DNA of 64,000 nucleotides, taken from contig JARFXQ010000001.1 of NCBI GenBank assembly GCA_029194725.1, forward strand, positions 1 through 64,000. The letters are read 5' to 3'. The position numbers and the translations under genes are program-made. The stretch is from Nitrospira sp. (GTDB taxonomy: Bacteria; Nitrospirota; Nitrospiria; Nitrospirales; Nitrospiraceae). The notes under the pieces were generated by a model, which was given only the letters and a program-made list of their open reading frames with translations, had not been told where the DNA came from and did not search any database. Numbering within the stretch: position 1 is the first letter of the stretch; each line of letters opens with the position of its first letter. This document shows positions 46,263 through 54,204 of the stretch, piece after piece.

Positions 46263-47424
46263 TCAGGAGTGCTGCGCTCCCGGTTCTGCTCGTCGTCGAG
46301 TCGTTCCCTGGGGCGGTGTCTCCTCTTCGGTCACGGAAGCGGAATGCACGAGGTTTCTGACCACATACGGCCGCTGGCGCATCAAGACTGCGGCGATGCG
46401 CGTCGTGAGCTTCCGTGCCACTGCTACGATGACGACCCGCGACGCCAGATGACGCGGATGAGTCCGGCACACCGAGCGGTAAAAATCCCGCAGCTCACCG
46501 TCCTGCCGGATGGTCGACCACGCGGCCTGGATGAGTTTCCCTCTCAACCGGCTATCGCCCGTGCGAGTGATCGAGCCTCGATCGGTGTGCGCGCCGGTGG
46601 AGTGCTCGCTGGGCACCACGCCCAGAAACCCGGTCAGTTGGCGGACGTGGCGCAGTTCCCGCCAGTCCCCGATCCTGGCCACCAGCTGACTGGCCACGAT
46701 CCAGCCAATCCTCGGAATCGTCCGCAGCAACGCGAGGCACCGGGACAGCTCGGGATCACACTGACCGTAGCGGCGGATCTCCTTGGTCGTCTTCACGACC
46801 TGCTGTTCCGCAAATTCCACACTGTCGAGCAACTGATCCAGCTTAAAGCGCACCGTGCCCGAGCAGGCCAGCTGGCGGAGTTGTGCCTTCACTCGACCCG
46901 ACCACTGTCTACCCGACGGGGCCGGGGGAAACGCGATCCCTTCCACGAGCAACAGCGCTTTGATGCGCAGCTTCATGCCGACCAGCTCGCGGACAAACGT
47001 GTCGCGCAGCTGGGTGAGATGACGCAGGTCGCGAGAGGGGGGCGGGGGCACCTGAATGCTCGTCAATTGTCCTCCCCGCAGCGCCTCCGACAGCCCCCGA
47101 CTGTCCAGCCGATTGGTCTTCACGCGCTGCCCTGGTGCTTTGGGGATCATCGATGGAGCGGCCACCACGCAGGGAGCGCCGTAGGCCACCAGCCCATCAT
47201 ACAATCCAAAGCCCGTGGGGCCCGCCTCATAAGCAAAGGCGACTTTTTGTCCCGCAAAGTGCTTGCCCACGTAGGCCAACAGATGCTCGACACTGTAGGG
47301 AATCTGCATCGATCGACTCACGCCTTGATGATCGGTGAAGGTCACCGAGATGCTTCGCTTATCCGCATCCAATCAATCCGGCAAACACATCATAGTCACG
47401 AGGTACAAAGGGTTGGCGTTCCAT
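46263..47424 (-). pseudogene. IS110-family transposase, frameshifted near its start
   Basis: The reading frame from 47372 down gives 369 residues with DEDD features: Asp at DADKRSIS, Glu in AYEAGPTGFGLYDGL, Asp in KTNRLDSRGL, and the serine in RGSITRTGDSRLRGK. The true start is probably ATG 47424 (AAGGAGG upstream; MERQPFVPRDYDVFAGLI) in another frame. One extra base at 47370 breaks it, and removing it gives FAGLIDADKRSIS. Either the element is dead, uses frameshifting, or the base is a sequencing error. Confidence 0.75.
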
Positions 47425-47517
47425 CGGAAGTCCTCCTTCGCATCATGGCGATTGCATGCACCATCCTACTCACGAAAGAGGACTTGTACTCACGCCATGC
47501 ATCCATCATACAGGTCT

Positions 47518-47736
47518 CAGGGCGAACGGATTATCGGTAGAATTCATGCGACACAATACCAGCAGGCTGCAGAAAAACTCGATTTGTGTGCTTCGATAGG
47601 CCTGTCCCGAGACAGGCGAAGCGCTCAACACGAGCGGCAGACGACCATGCCTTTGGTCAAATCTCCTTGGCCGGTACCGATCCAATTATGATCTGGGGGG
47701 CGCGGGGGCAAAGCCCCTTGCCCCTCAGGTGCCACG
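47518..47736. repeat. REP half and palindromic repeats after the IS110 element
   Basis: Contains the right REP half (47516-47531), a copy of GAAAAACTCGATTTGTGTGC (47572), a perfect hairpin GCCTGTC-CCGA-GACAGGC (47600-47617) nested in a longer imperfect stem, and GGGGC-AAA-GCCCC (47704). No gene is seen. Confidence 0.6.
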
Positions 47737-47832
47737 ATGGCCCGCTCCGACCACCTGCCGATCTATGAGTCCGCCATGGACCTGGTGGTGTAGCTGGAGC
47801 AGGTGGTGCGCAACTTCAGCCGCTATCACAGG
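47737..47832 (+). pseudogene. Avd-like (diversity-generating retroelement accessory) fragment
   Basis: MARSDHLPIYESAMDLVV, an in-frame TAG, then LEQVVRNFSRYHR. This matches my memory of the N-terminus of Avd/four-helix-bundle proteins (HLPIY..ALDLAVYLE..V..FSRYHK). The match then ends, so only about 32 codons remain and a stop interrupts them. No reverse transcriptase or template/variable repeat is visible nearby. Confidence 0.55.
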
Positions 47833-47981
47833 TGCCAGTTGTCACCCGCCTACGCAGGAAGCCGCGGAGGAATGCGCAGCGGGTGTCCTCCGAAGGCTTG
47901 ACGAAGGAGGACACACTTCGGCGAGATGTCATCGAAGAAGCGATAGGAACCATGGCTGTTAATCCGTGAGCCTCCACTGTA

Positions 47982-48322
47982 TTACTGCAGTTCGCTCAGC
48001 ATTCTCGTCACCTCTGTCTCAAGCGCCGACAGTTTGTGCTGCACAATGTTCCACACGATCTCCCCGTCGATTCCAAAATATTCGTGAATCAAGATATCCC
48101 TCAACCCTGCGATCTTTTTCCATTCGCCCCCGGATAGTTGGCGCGAACCTCTTCCGGAAGGTTTTTTGCCGCCTCTCCGATCACCTCCAAATTCCGCACG
48201 ACCGCGTCGAACGTCTTGTCGTCTTGGAGAAAGACCCCCTTCGAGAGGCCGCCCGTGTAAGCCCTCACCTTCTTGATCGCGGCCAGGACGTCTTCGAGGT
48301 AGACTCTACAGTCCCGAGGCAT
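47982..48322 (-). pseudogene. HEPN toxin gene with frameshift
   Basis: Frame one (48322 down) begins MPRDCRVYLEDVLAAIKK with KTFDAVVRNLEVIGEAAKNLPEE, then hits a stop. Adding one base in the five-G run (48127-48131) continues EWKKIAGLRDILIHEYFGID to the stop at 47982, restoring the Rx4H motif RDILIH. The active-site motif is thus separated from the start, so no RNase is made unless the run is phase-variable or mis-sequenced. Confidence 0.75.
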
Positions 48323-48605
48323 AGACGGTTTCGTGTTGGATGATGGGCCGGAGACGGGGCTTGATCGTGTCCGCTAACACGAGGTCGACCCGGCATCCAA
48401 AGAGGTCTTCAAGGTAGGCTTTCAGATCCATATAGGCATCGAACGACTTCTCCGCAAATTCGACGACAAAATCCAGATCGCTGCTTGCCGTGGCTTCTCC
48501 CCTCGCGCAAGACCCAAACAACCCTAACCGGCGGACGCCGAGCCTCTTGAGCGCCTCTCGGTTCCGTTCGACTAGGCTGAGCACTTCATCCCGACTTCTG
48601 GCCAT
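48306..48605 (-). CDS. mntA: MNT-type nucleotidyltransferase antitoxin
   Basis: 99 residues from ATG 48605 (MARSRDEVLSLV); the longer frame to 48704 has no family match. GSx10DxD is intact (GLFGSCARG to SSDLDFVVEF). It overlaps the HEPN start by 17 bp in the usual MNT-then-HEPN order. Its partner is frameshifted, so this antitoxin may now be an orphan, possibly able to act on the other HEPN protein encoded 8 kb away. Confidence 0.85.
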   Translation of the reverse strand: MARSRDEVLSLVERNREALKRLGVRRLGLFGSCARGEATASSDLDFVVEFAEKSFDAYMDLKAYLEDLFGCRVDLVLADTIKPRLRPIIQHETVYASGL

Positions 48606-48791
48606 CGTGCGACTTCCTCCGTTTGATGCCGACTGAGGCGGGTGCTGCGCATGCCAATCGATCAGCTCTTTTCCACGGTAATGCTTTCCCCCCCAATCCT
48701 GCAAGCGGAAGCTTTGTCATGTTGGACGGATGTTGTTCCTGCGAAGCTTCTTTTCTTGATGCGATCAGTCAGAGAGGTTGAAGGGCGAACC

Positions 48792-49136
48792 CTATAGCCC
48801 GAGGATGATTCTCACCCGCCGTTCCACTTCTTCGATCGCGCTTCCAGGCAGACTTCCGATCTCCTTGCAAAACGATTCACTGGCTACCGCGATCAGTTGT
48901 CCCAGCAGCAAATCGCTGTCACAGTCCAGCGACCCCTCTCCTTTCCGAAGGCGAAATCGTAGGATGCCGGGGTCTTCTACGAGTTTGCTGGTCGTCGGGA
49001 TGACGATCGTGGACGGATAGCCGGCGTCATTTACCAGATTGGATTGTACCACCAGGGCAGGACGAAGCTTCCCAGGTTTGGTTCGCACTCGTGGGTTGAA
49101 GTCCACCACATACAGATGCCCGCGTTTGATCTGCAT
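48792..49136 (-). CDS. PemK/MazF-family toxin
   Basis: 114 residues. MQIKRGHLYVVDFNPRVRTKPGKLRPALVVQSNLVN is the MazF/PemK opening, with STIVIPTTSKLVEDPG and the conserved SDLLLGQLIAV near the dimer interface. It starts right after the antitoxin stop, with no gap. The gene is intact and looks unlike the first PemK protein (34804), so they are separate acquisitions rather than copies. Confidence 0.85.
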   Translation of the reverse strand: MQIKRGHLYVVDFNPRVRTKPGKLRPALVVQSNLVNDAGYPSTIVIPTTSKLVEDPGILRFRLRKGEGSLDCDSDLLLGQLIAVASESFCKEIGSLPGSAIEEVERRVRIILGL

Positions 49137-49382
49137 CTACGATTCCGAGCCCCGACGGCCCACGGCGGCTTGAGTGATCTCCCGATGCTCTCGCTTGTCA
49201 GCTGCCGCGCACCGATGCACGGACTCACGGACCTCATGCCGTAGCCGCTCCTCTGCGGTCTGCTGTTCGAGGGTCTTCAGGGCCGCTCGCAGCACGCCGG
49301 CCTTTGTCGGAATACGCAGTTCCTTCCGTAGCCGTTCGATCTGCTGCTCTTCTTTTTTTGACACCGCAATAGCCCCCATAAT
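49137..49382 (-). CDS. antitoxin of the second PemK pair
   Basis: 81 residues from ATG 49382. ISVSK-type opening (MGAIAVSKKEEQQIERLRKELRIPTKAGVLRAALKTLEQQ) looks like a ribbon-helix-helix or CopG-like N-terminus with a basic patch, followed by an acidic/helical tail. Its stop is directly adjacent to the toxin ATG, which implies translational coupling. Confidence 0.7.
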   Translation of the reverse strand: MMGAIAVSKKEEQQIERLRKELRIPTKAGVLRAALKTLEQQTAEERLRHEVRESVHRCAAADKREHREITQAAVGRRGSES

Positions 49383-49970
49383 AAATCTCCTTATATCATA
49401 GCTAATGAGATATATAATTGACGAACGCGTCTCTGTCAACCATCTGAAGGTGTCCATAGAGAACGTCGACGAGGTGACTGCGCCTCATCTACCCGGATGA
49501 AGACGTTGGTTCCCCATGCAAATTCACCACAAACAGGTGAATATCTCTCCGTAATCGAGAAACATTGAGAAAGCGGTCCACTCGGCAATGGCCCCTTGAC
49601 TGTCGGATAGCAAGTCGCGACCCCTCGCATCTTCGACTTTTTGCTCAAGCAGAACGTGTGGCGGTGGAATGCGGCACCGGCCTGCGCACAAGCAGCCGCA
49701 TCCTCCGTATTGGGCGCGATGCAATCAGCGAGGTCGGTCACAGAGATAACACTGGGCCGCAGAGTGGCCTCGACGTCTCTACGCTTGCTTGCCTGATGAA
49801 ATCCCGTAGGCTCAGCCGGGAGCATGGAGCTGCGCGAGCACCTCGATACGACGGTGCTATATCGCAAGAAGGAGCTTACTCCTGGTGGTAAGGGTGACCG
49901 GAAAAGAATAACTACATGCACTCATCCCCAAGGACTCTCGATGTATTTTCAATCCGTGGCAGCCTTCCAA
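49383..49970. other. non-coding or decayed stretch
   Basis: About 590 bp. Short frames exist on both strands (for example ELREHLDTTVLYRKKE near 49830 on the plus strand) but none has a recognisable family or ribosome site. Probably decayed DNA plus the promoter region of the PemK pair near 49400. Confidence 0.4.
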
Positions 49971-51887
49971 TTACTGCTGAAAGAATTTCCTAACACGTGT
50001 CATAAACCCGATTGTCAGTTTGGTACCATGTTTTCCCTGAAGCAGCTTGTGATAACTGTTTTGGGTTAGCTCAAAGTTTCTATGCTGATAGCCTGTCTTA
50101 CGGCGAAAAGTATTAAGAATTTCTACAGCCCGTCGCATCAAGGGCTCCGCCTCCCCCAGCCGGTTCGTGTCCTGCAGCAGCGACGTCAGATTGTGGAGTG
50201 CGATGGCCACGCGCGGATGCTCCGCCCCGTAACTCGCTCCATCGATCGCCAAGGCCCGCTTCATCAAGGGCTCCGCCTCACCCAGTCGATTCATGGCCTG
50301 CAGCAGCAGCGCCAGGTTGTTGAGTCGGATGGCGACGGCAGGATGCTCGGCCCCATAACTCGCCTCGTCAATCGCCAGCGCCCGCCGCATCAACGGCTCC
50401 GCCTCGTGGTGCAGAGCCGCATCGTTTAGAAAGTACGCCAACTGGTTTGCGCCGAATGAGATCCGGCCTGTCTCACGACCAACATGCCCAGCCCAGTGAT
50501 CGAAGGAGGTCAGGTAGAGCGCTCCCATCGTGCGCTCTTCCTTCAACTCCACCCAGTAGGCCATCATTTCATCCTTGTCTCGCTGCTGGATGGCGAGAAA
50601 CCGGTCGAAATCGAGCAGGCAGACGCGCAGGCGGGATCGTGAATTGTTCTGCCACAGGAGCCAGGGCAACTCGTCAGAATTTCTTTCAGAGACCGACTGG
50701 GCCTCGAAGTAGTCGGCAAGCTGAATCCTGAATGTATACTGCTGATCTTGATCCCGCACGATGGCCGACTCGACGGCGCTTCCGAGATACTCATGGGCGA
50801 AGTTGAGAATCCCGCCTCGATCCACCAGCAGGTCTTCCATGGCGTGACGGAACGGCGCCCAGATGGCCTTCGGCAATTGCGGTTGATCGGCCGGTTTCAG
50901 GAGTTCGAGCAGTTCTGATTCAGCTAGTCCTCGTCTTGCCGCCCAGATCAACCCCAAGACCTCGCCGACCAATCCAGGCCGGTCGCGCTCATAGTCCCGC
51001 TGGTAGCGGGCCAACACAAGCGTGAGCAAGGCCGGGATATCTGAAGCTTTCAGATAACCGTTCAACCGTTCATCGAGTCGCTCATGCGTGCCAGTGACGC
51101 GAAGTTCATCCAGCAGGATCTTCAGGTAAAGTGGATTGGCCGTTTGAGGTGCGGCAATCAGGCGGTCAACCCGTGGTTGATCCAACTTCTTGCTGAACCG
51201 CCCCAGATAGGCCGCGATCATGTTGTGGCGCTCTTCCGTAGTCAGCGGCTCGACAGTCACCGTGGCCCACTTTCGCGATTCCGCGGCTTCAAATGCTTCT
51301 CCCGACAGCGTCGAGGTGATCAATCGGAGCGGACCGACGAAGGAATGTGTCGGTAGCCAACCGAGCTGTCGCGATCGATCCCGGTCTTCCAGTTGATTGA
51401 GGGCGTCCAAGACGAGGATGCAGCGGACGTTGTCGCGCTCGGCCTTGCTGCGACCCTTGGCCAGCCAAACCGGGAAGGTCTTAAGCAGGTCGTCGTGCGA
51501 GTGGGGGACTTCTTCTGGGTCATCGGTCCAGCGTTTGATCTCTTCGATCAGGCGGCGCATGAGCCGCCAGTGGTCGGCACTGTCGGGGGTGCTGCCGATG
51601 TAATGCTGGATGATGAGATCCTTGGGATGCTGCTCTCGCCAATGCACCAGCCAGTTGGACAGCAGCGCGGACTTGCCACCGCCTGAGTCACCCAATAGTA
51701 CAAGCGGTCCGCCGTCGCCCCTCGCATGGCGGCCGAGTCTCTCGAAATAATCCGGTCGTCCAATATAGGTACGGCGACGGATCTCGACGAAGGCCTCGTG
51801 CTCCCGCGCCTCGCGGGTGAGCGCATCGGGGATCGCTTCCTTGGGGTAGTCGGCTTCGATGGCGGCCTGGGGATCCTCCACCATCAA
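49971..51887 (-). CDS. STAND (NACHT-like) ATPase with TPR repeats, C-terminal part of a frameshifted gene
   Basis: 638 codons. P-loop NTPase: Walker A LLGDSGGGKSALL (residues 64-76) and Walker B CILVLDALNQLED (Asp161), then a helical winged-helix region (LLTLVLARYQRDYERDRPGLVGEVL) and three TPRs of about 42 residues (AEPLMRRALAIDEASYGAEHP). This is the NACHT/STAND-TPR layout of nephrocystin-3/TEP1-like sensors. The N-terminal DUF4062 part is in another frame just upstream (51921-52478). STAND ATPases often trigger cell death after sensing phage. Confidence 0.8.
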   Translation of the reverse strand: MMVEDPQAAIEADYPKEAIPDALTREAREHEAFVEIRRRTYIGRPDYFERLGRHARGDGGPLVLLGDSGGGKSALLSNWLVHWREQHPKDLIIQHYIGSTPDSADHWRLMRRLIEEIKRWTDDPEEVPHSHDDLLKTFPVWLAKGRSKAERDNVRCILVLDALNQLEDRDRSRQLGWLPTHSFVGPLRLITSTLSGEAFEAAESRKWATVTVEPLTTEERHNMIAAYLGRFSKKLDQPRVDRLIAAPQTANPLYLKILLDELRVTGTHERLDERLNGYLKASDIPALLTLVLARYQRDYERDRPGLVGEVLGLIWAARRGLAESELLELLKPADQPQLPKAIWAPFRHAMEDLLVDRGGILNFAHEYLGSAVESAIVRDQDQQYTFRIQLADYFEAQSVSERNSDELPWLLWQNNSRSRLRVCLLDFDRFLAIQQRDKDEMMAYWVELKEERTMGALYLTSFDHWAGHVGRETGRISFGANQLAYFLNDAALHHEAEPLMRRALAIDEASYGAEHPAVAIRLNNLALLLQAMNRLGEAEPLMKRALAIDGASYGAEHPRVAIALHNLTSLLQDTNRLGEAEPLMRRAVEILNTFRRKTGYQHRNFELTQNSYHKLLQGKHGTKLTIGFMTRVRKFFQQ

Positions 51888-51920
51888 TTCCGCTAACCGC
51901 CGAGGATCTGGATAGTTCTC

Positions 51921-52478
51921 TCATAGCGGGATCTGGTGCGCGGCGCAGGTCTTCCGGATGGTGGACTTGAGGTTGTCTTGCTGAGTGGCCGCTTCGGCGC
52001 TTTCGGGCAGACAGTCCGCACCTCGCGCCTGGGCATAGGCGGGATCGCGCAGATAGAAAAAGGCGCGCCCGGCCAGCTCGGGATTGTTCAGCACGCCGTG
52101 GAGGATTTCGAGTTCGGTGACGCTCCTCCCCGTGAGGGCGGTGAGCCAGGGCTGCTCCTCCTGAAGATCGGCGGTGAGGGCCTCTGGGCCCGGCACCCAG
52201 CCGTGGCGTTCTCCGACCAGGCCGATGAAATACGGCTGGCAGGCGCGGATTTCATTCAGGCAGAGCGTGAGGGTCTCATGTCTCATGCTCTGCGCTTCGG
52301 GAATGCCCCAGCGGAGGTCCACCTCCGTGAACTCCACCTGCCACTCTCGACAGAACTGTCGGAGCGCGGGCCAGGTGTGGCTCATGAGCGCTTCGCGCTC
52401 CTCCACCATGTCCCGAAAGGTAGAAGAGACAAAGACACGGATGGACCGGTTGCAGGAAGGACCGACCGGCTGAGCCAC
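51921..52478 (-). CDS. DUF4062 domain, N-terminal part of the frameshifted STAND gene
   Basis: 185 codons. IRVFVSSTFRDMVEEREALM, TEVDLRWGIPEAQS, and ACQPYFIGLVGERHGWVPG are the DUF4062 (TIR-like) signature found at the front of NACHT-TPR sensors. The frame ends at TGA after HQIPL; dropping one base near 51923 reads on through ENYPDPRRLAELMVEDPQA into the STAND part with no lost sequence. The full protein would be about 835 residues. Confidence 0.8.
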   Translation of the reverse strand: MAQPVGPSCNRSIRVFVSSTFRDMVEEREALMSHTWPALRQFCREWQVEFTEVDLRWGIPEAQSMRHETLTLCLNEIRACQPYFIGLVGERHGWVPGPEALTADLQEEQPWLTALTGRSVTELEILHGVLNNPELAGRAFFYLRDPAYAQARGADCLPESAEAATQQDNLKSTIRKTCAAHQIPL

Positions 52479-52822
52479 GTAGCACCACTCGTCTTTACAA
52501 TCCGACAGTCAAAGGCCGGAATCGCATGAGCCGAGGACTGGCACCGCGATGGGCAATATACTCCTTGAACTACCTATCGTCATCCCAATTTGTTCTCCGG
52601 ATGACAGAGTCCTGCGCTGTCGCGTTAGGCAACGAAAATAGTAGTAGGAGGTGTGACCTGCCTGGGAAGATACTGTCGAGGGAGGTTATGGAGTATCTGG
52701 AGGTGGCTTGAGCGCCATGTCCTTCTTCGGCATGACGGCGGTGGATGTGAGTCATGTGAATATATTGAGTGCTGGTAACCCGCCGTGGCTCTGGCGGGTG
52801 CCTGGCCCTCTCCTCGCACCCG
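52479..52822. other. intergenic region
   Basis: 344 bp between the DUF4062 start and the TumE-like stop. Short frames on both strands have no recognisable product. It should hold the promoter for the STAND gene; no clear hexamers were picked. Confidence 0.4.
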
Positions 52823-53212
52823 TTAGGGAAGCCGAATCAAACCCTCGATCTGCTTGAGAACAACGGCCAGGTCTTGGGGGGAGGAGGCGACAATCCGGTT
52901 TTCTTCCCCCTCATGTTTGTGATGAGGGTACGTCAGCAGGTGCCTATCTCGCTGGTGTCGGGTATTGTCATAGCGAAACACCAGTTTGCCGGTCTGATCC
53001 ATGTACTGAAAGACGTACGTCAGTCGCTCAACGGAAGTCTCGGCGTCGATGAACTCTCGAAGGTGGAGGAGGGACCCGTCGCGAAAGTACAGATTCCCGC
53101 GAAGAAATCCTTCGTGGCTGCTTCGTTGGTCGAATGTCAGTTCGGAGGATTGGATGAATGGACAGGTATCGAGAATCTCGCGGATGCGTTGGAAGTAGGA
53201 TTCAATTCGCAA
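52823..53212 (-). CDS. TumE-like toxin (DUF6516)
   Basis: 129 residues from a TTG at 53212 (overlapping the upstream gene by 11 bp); the frame opens further up at 53257 but that lies in the neighbour. The pattern IESYFQRIREILDTCPFIQSSELTFDQRSSHEGFLRGNLYFRDGS, LREFIDAETSVERLTYVFQYMD and YRYDNTRHQ-like FRYDNTRHQRDRHLLTYPHHKH agree with DUF6516, named as TumE toxin in databases as I recall. The mechanism is not known to me. Confidence 0.7.
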   Translation of the reverse strand: MRIESYFQRIREILDTCPFIQSSELTFDQRSSHEGFLRGNLYFRDGSLLHLREFIDAETSVERLTYVFQYMDQTGKLVFRYDNTRHQRDRHLLTYPHHKHEGEENRIVASSPQDLAVVLKQIEGLIRLP

Positions 53213-53492
53213 TGTGGAGCGTCTGCAAGGTGCCCGCTTTTTCCCGGAGCCGCTCAATCAGGCGCCATTCTCCTTCCCATTCGGCAAAGTCGAGGGACTC
53301 CGGCACTTCGCCGGCTTCGGCACGCCGCAGAAATTCTTGCGTCGACATTCCGTAGCGGGTTTCGAAGTCGCGCAGCCGTTGCTCGGTCCGCTGAATGCCG
53401 GCCTCCACTATCCGCAATTCGTTCTGGATCGCCGATTCGACCAATGGCTTCAGCGGATGCGAGCCGGAGGAGGTCAGCGTCAGCTGTGTCAT
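53202..53492 (-). CDS. helical partner of the TumE-like toxin (probable antitoxin)
   Basis: 96 residues, almost entirely helical and charged (ESAIQNELRIVEAGIQRTEQRLRDFETRYGM then AEAGEVPESLDFAEWEGEWRLIERLREKAG). The stop overlaps the TumE-like start by 11 bp. It is called an antitoxin from its position, size and helical makeup; no DNA-binding motif is evident. Confidence 0.6.
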   Translation of the reverse strand: MTQLTLTSSGSHPLKPLVESAIQNELRIVEAGIQRTEQRLRDFETRYGMSTQEFLRRAEAGEVPESLDFAEWEGEWRLIERLREKAGTLQTLHIAN

Positions 53493-53646
53493 CGCGAATC
53501 CTTTTCCATGATGCCGTAATTGCCTGCATTATGGCAGGGATATCGAACATGGTCAATTGTACCGTTCCGTCCGGTGCGGCTCATGAGGGTGCGTGTCTGC
53601 ACCGGCAGCGTTGATCAGGTGGAGCTTGCATAGAACCGGGTAGTTG

Positions 53647-54204
53647 TTAATGGTCAACGGTCTGGCTGAGGTCCTGATCCGTGGCGGGCTTCATCTGAAT
53701 ATGAGTTTTCGGCATCACCGCTGTCGCGGTACATATCTTATTCTCTTCATCGATCCGGCGGTCAACGATCTTCACGTCTTGGAGATATTCCTGAACGATT
53801 TCCTCGCGAGTCAGCTCGATATCCTGCTCAGTCTCATGCCCCGATCGTTCGCGGACACGATCGATCATGTGTTCCTTGACCAAGACGCGGATCTGCTTCG
53901 CTAAATCACTCCGAGCCGAAAGCTCCGAGACACGGCGGCAGACGACTGCGCCTTTGGTTAAATCCCCCTGGCCCTTACCGACCCAATACTGGACTGAAGA
54001 ATATGAGTCGTGACCGACTTCAGCTAAATACCTGACCGAGGAAGAGTCTGCTGTTTTCCCCTCCTGGTGGTTCTTGAGCTGATCGAATGATCGTTCAGCC
54101 TTTGTCCTGACATCCCCCCTGTCAGTCGCCTGCACGCTGATGACCACCACCCCCTCGATCAGGCACAGCCCCACGGCGATGGCAACCTTGACCGATCCCT
54201 TCAC
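53647..54204 (-). CDS. LPP20-like secreted protein
   Basis: 185 residues with a signal sequence (VAIAVGLCLIEGVVVISVQA). The C-terminal part (ARSDLAKQIRVLVKEHMIDRV, DIELTREEIVQEYLQDVKIVDRRIDEENKICTATAVM) matches the LPP20 lipoprotein family pattern, though no lipobox is seen here. Its ATG overlaps the FlgT-like gene's stop by 4 bp (54201-54204), so the two are translated together and probably act together in the envelope. Confidence 0.65.
   Translation of the reverse strand: MKGSVKVAIAVGLCLIEGVVVISVQATDRGDVRTKAERSFDQLKNHQEGKTADSSSVRYLAEVGHDSYSSVQYWVGKGQGDLTKGAVVCRRVSELSARSDLAKQIRVLVKEHMIDRVRERSGHETEQDIELTREEIVQEYLQDVKIVDRRIDEENKICTATAVMPKTHIQMKPATDQDLSQTVDH

Larger units (their letters stand above)
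46080..47517 (-). mobile_element. IS110-family (IS1111-like) element inserted in a REP palindrome
   Basis: 1438 bp between two CT dinucleotides (46078-46079 and 47516-47517), which are the core repeat expected for IS110 insertion. Upstream of the transposase are about 90 bp and downstream about 180 bp of non-coding DNA, the IS1111-type arrangement; weak subterminal inverted matches (TATGTGGATG and TATGATGGATG) agree. The target is the stem of a REP repeat, a known preference of the family. Confidence 0.85.

Noticed and set aside
45960..47540. 526-codon forward frame across the IS110 element
   Set aside because: It is antisense to the transposase and rich in Arg/Pro/His, typical of a shadow frame.
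49436..49921. 161-codon minus-strand frame after the PemK antitoxin
   Set aside because: No family motif or ribosome site; composition like a random frame.
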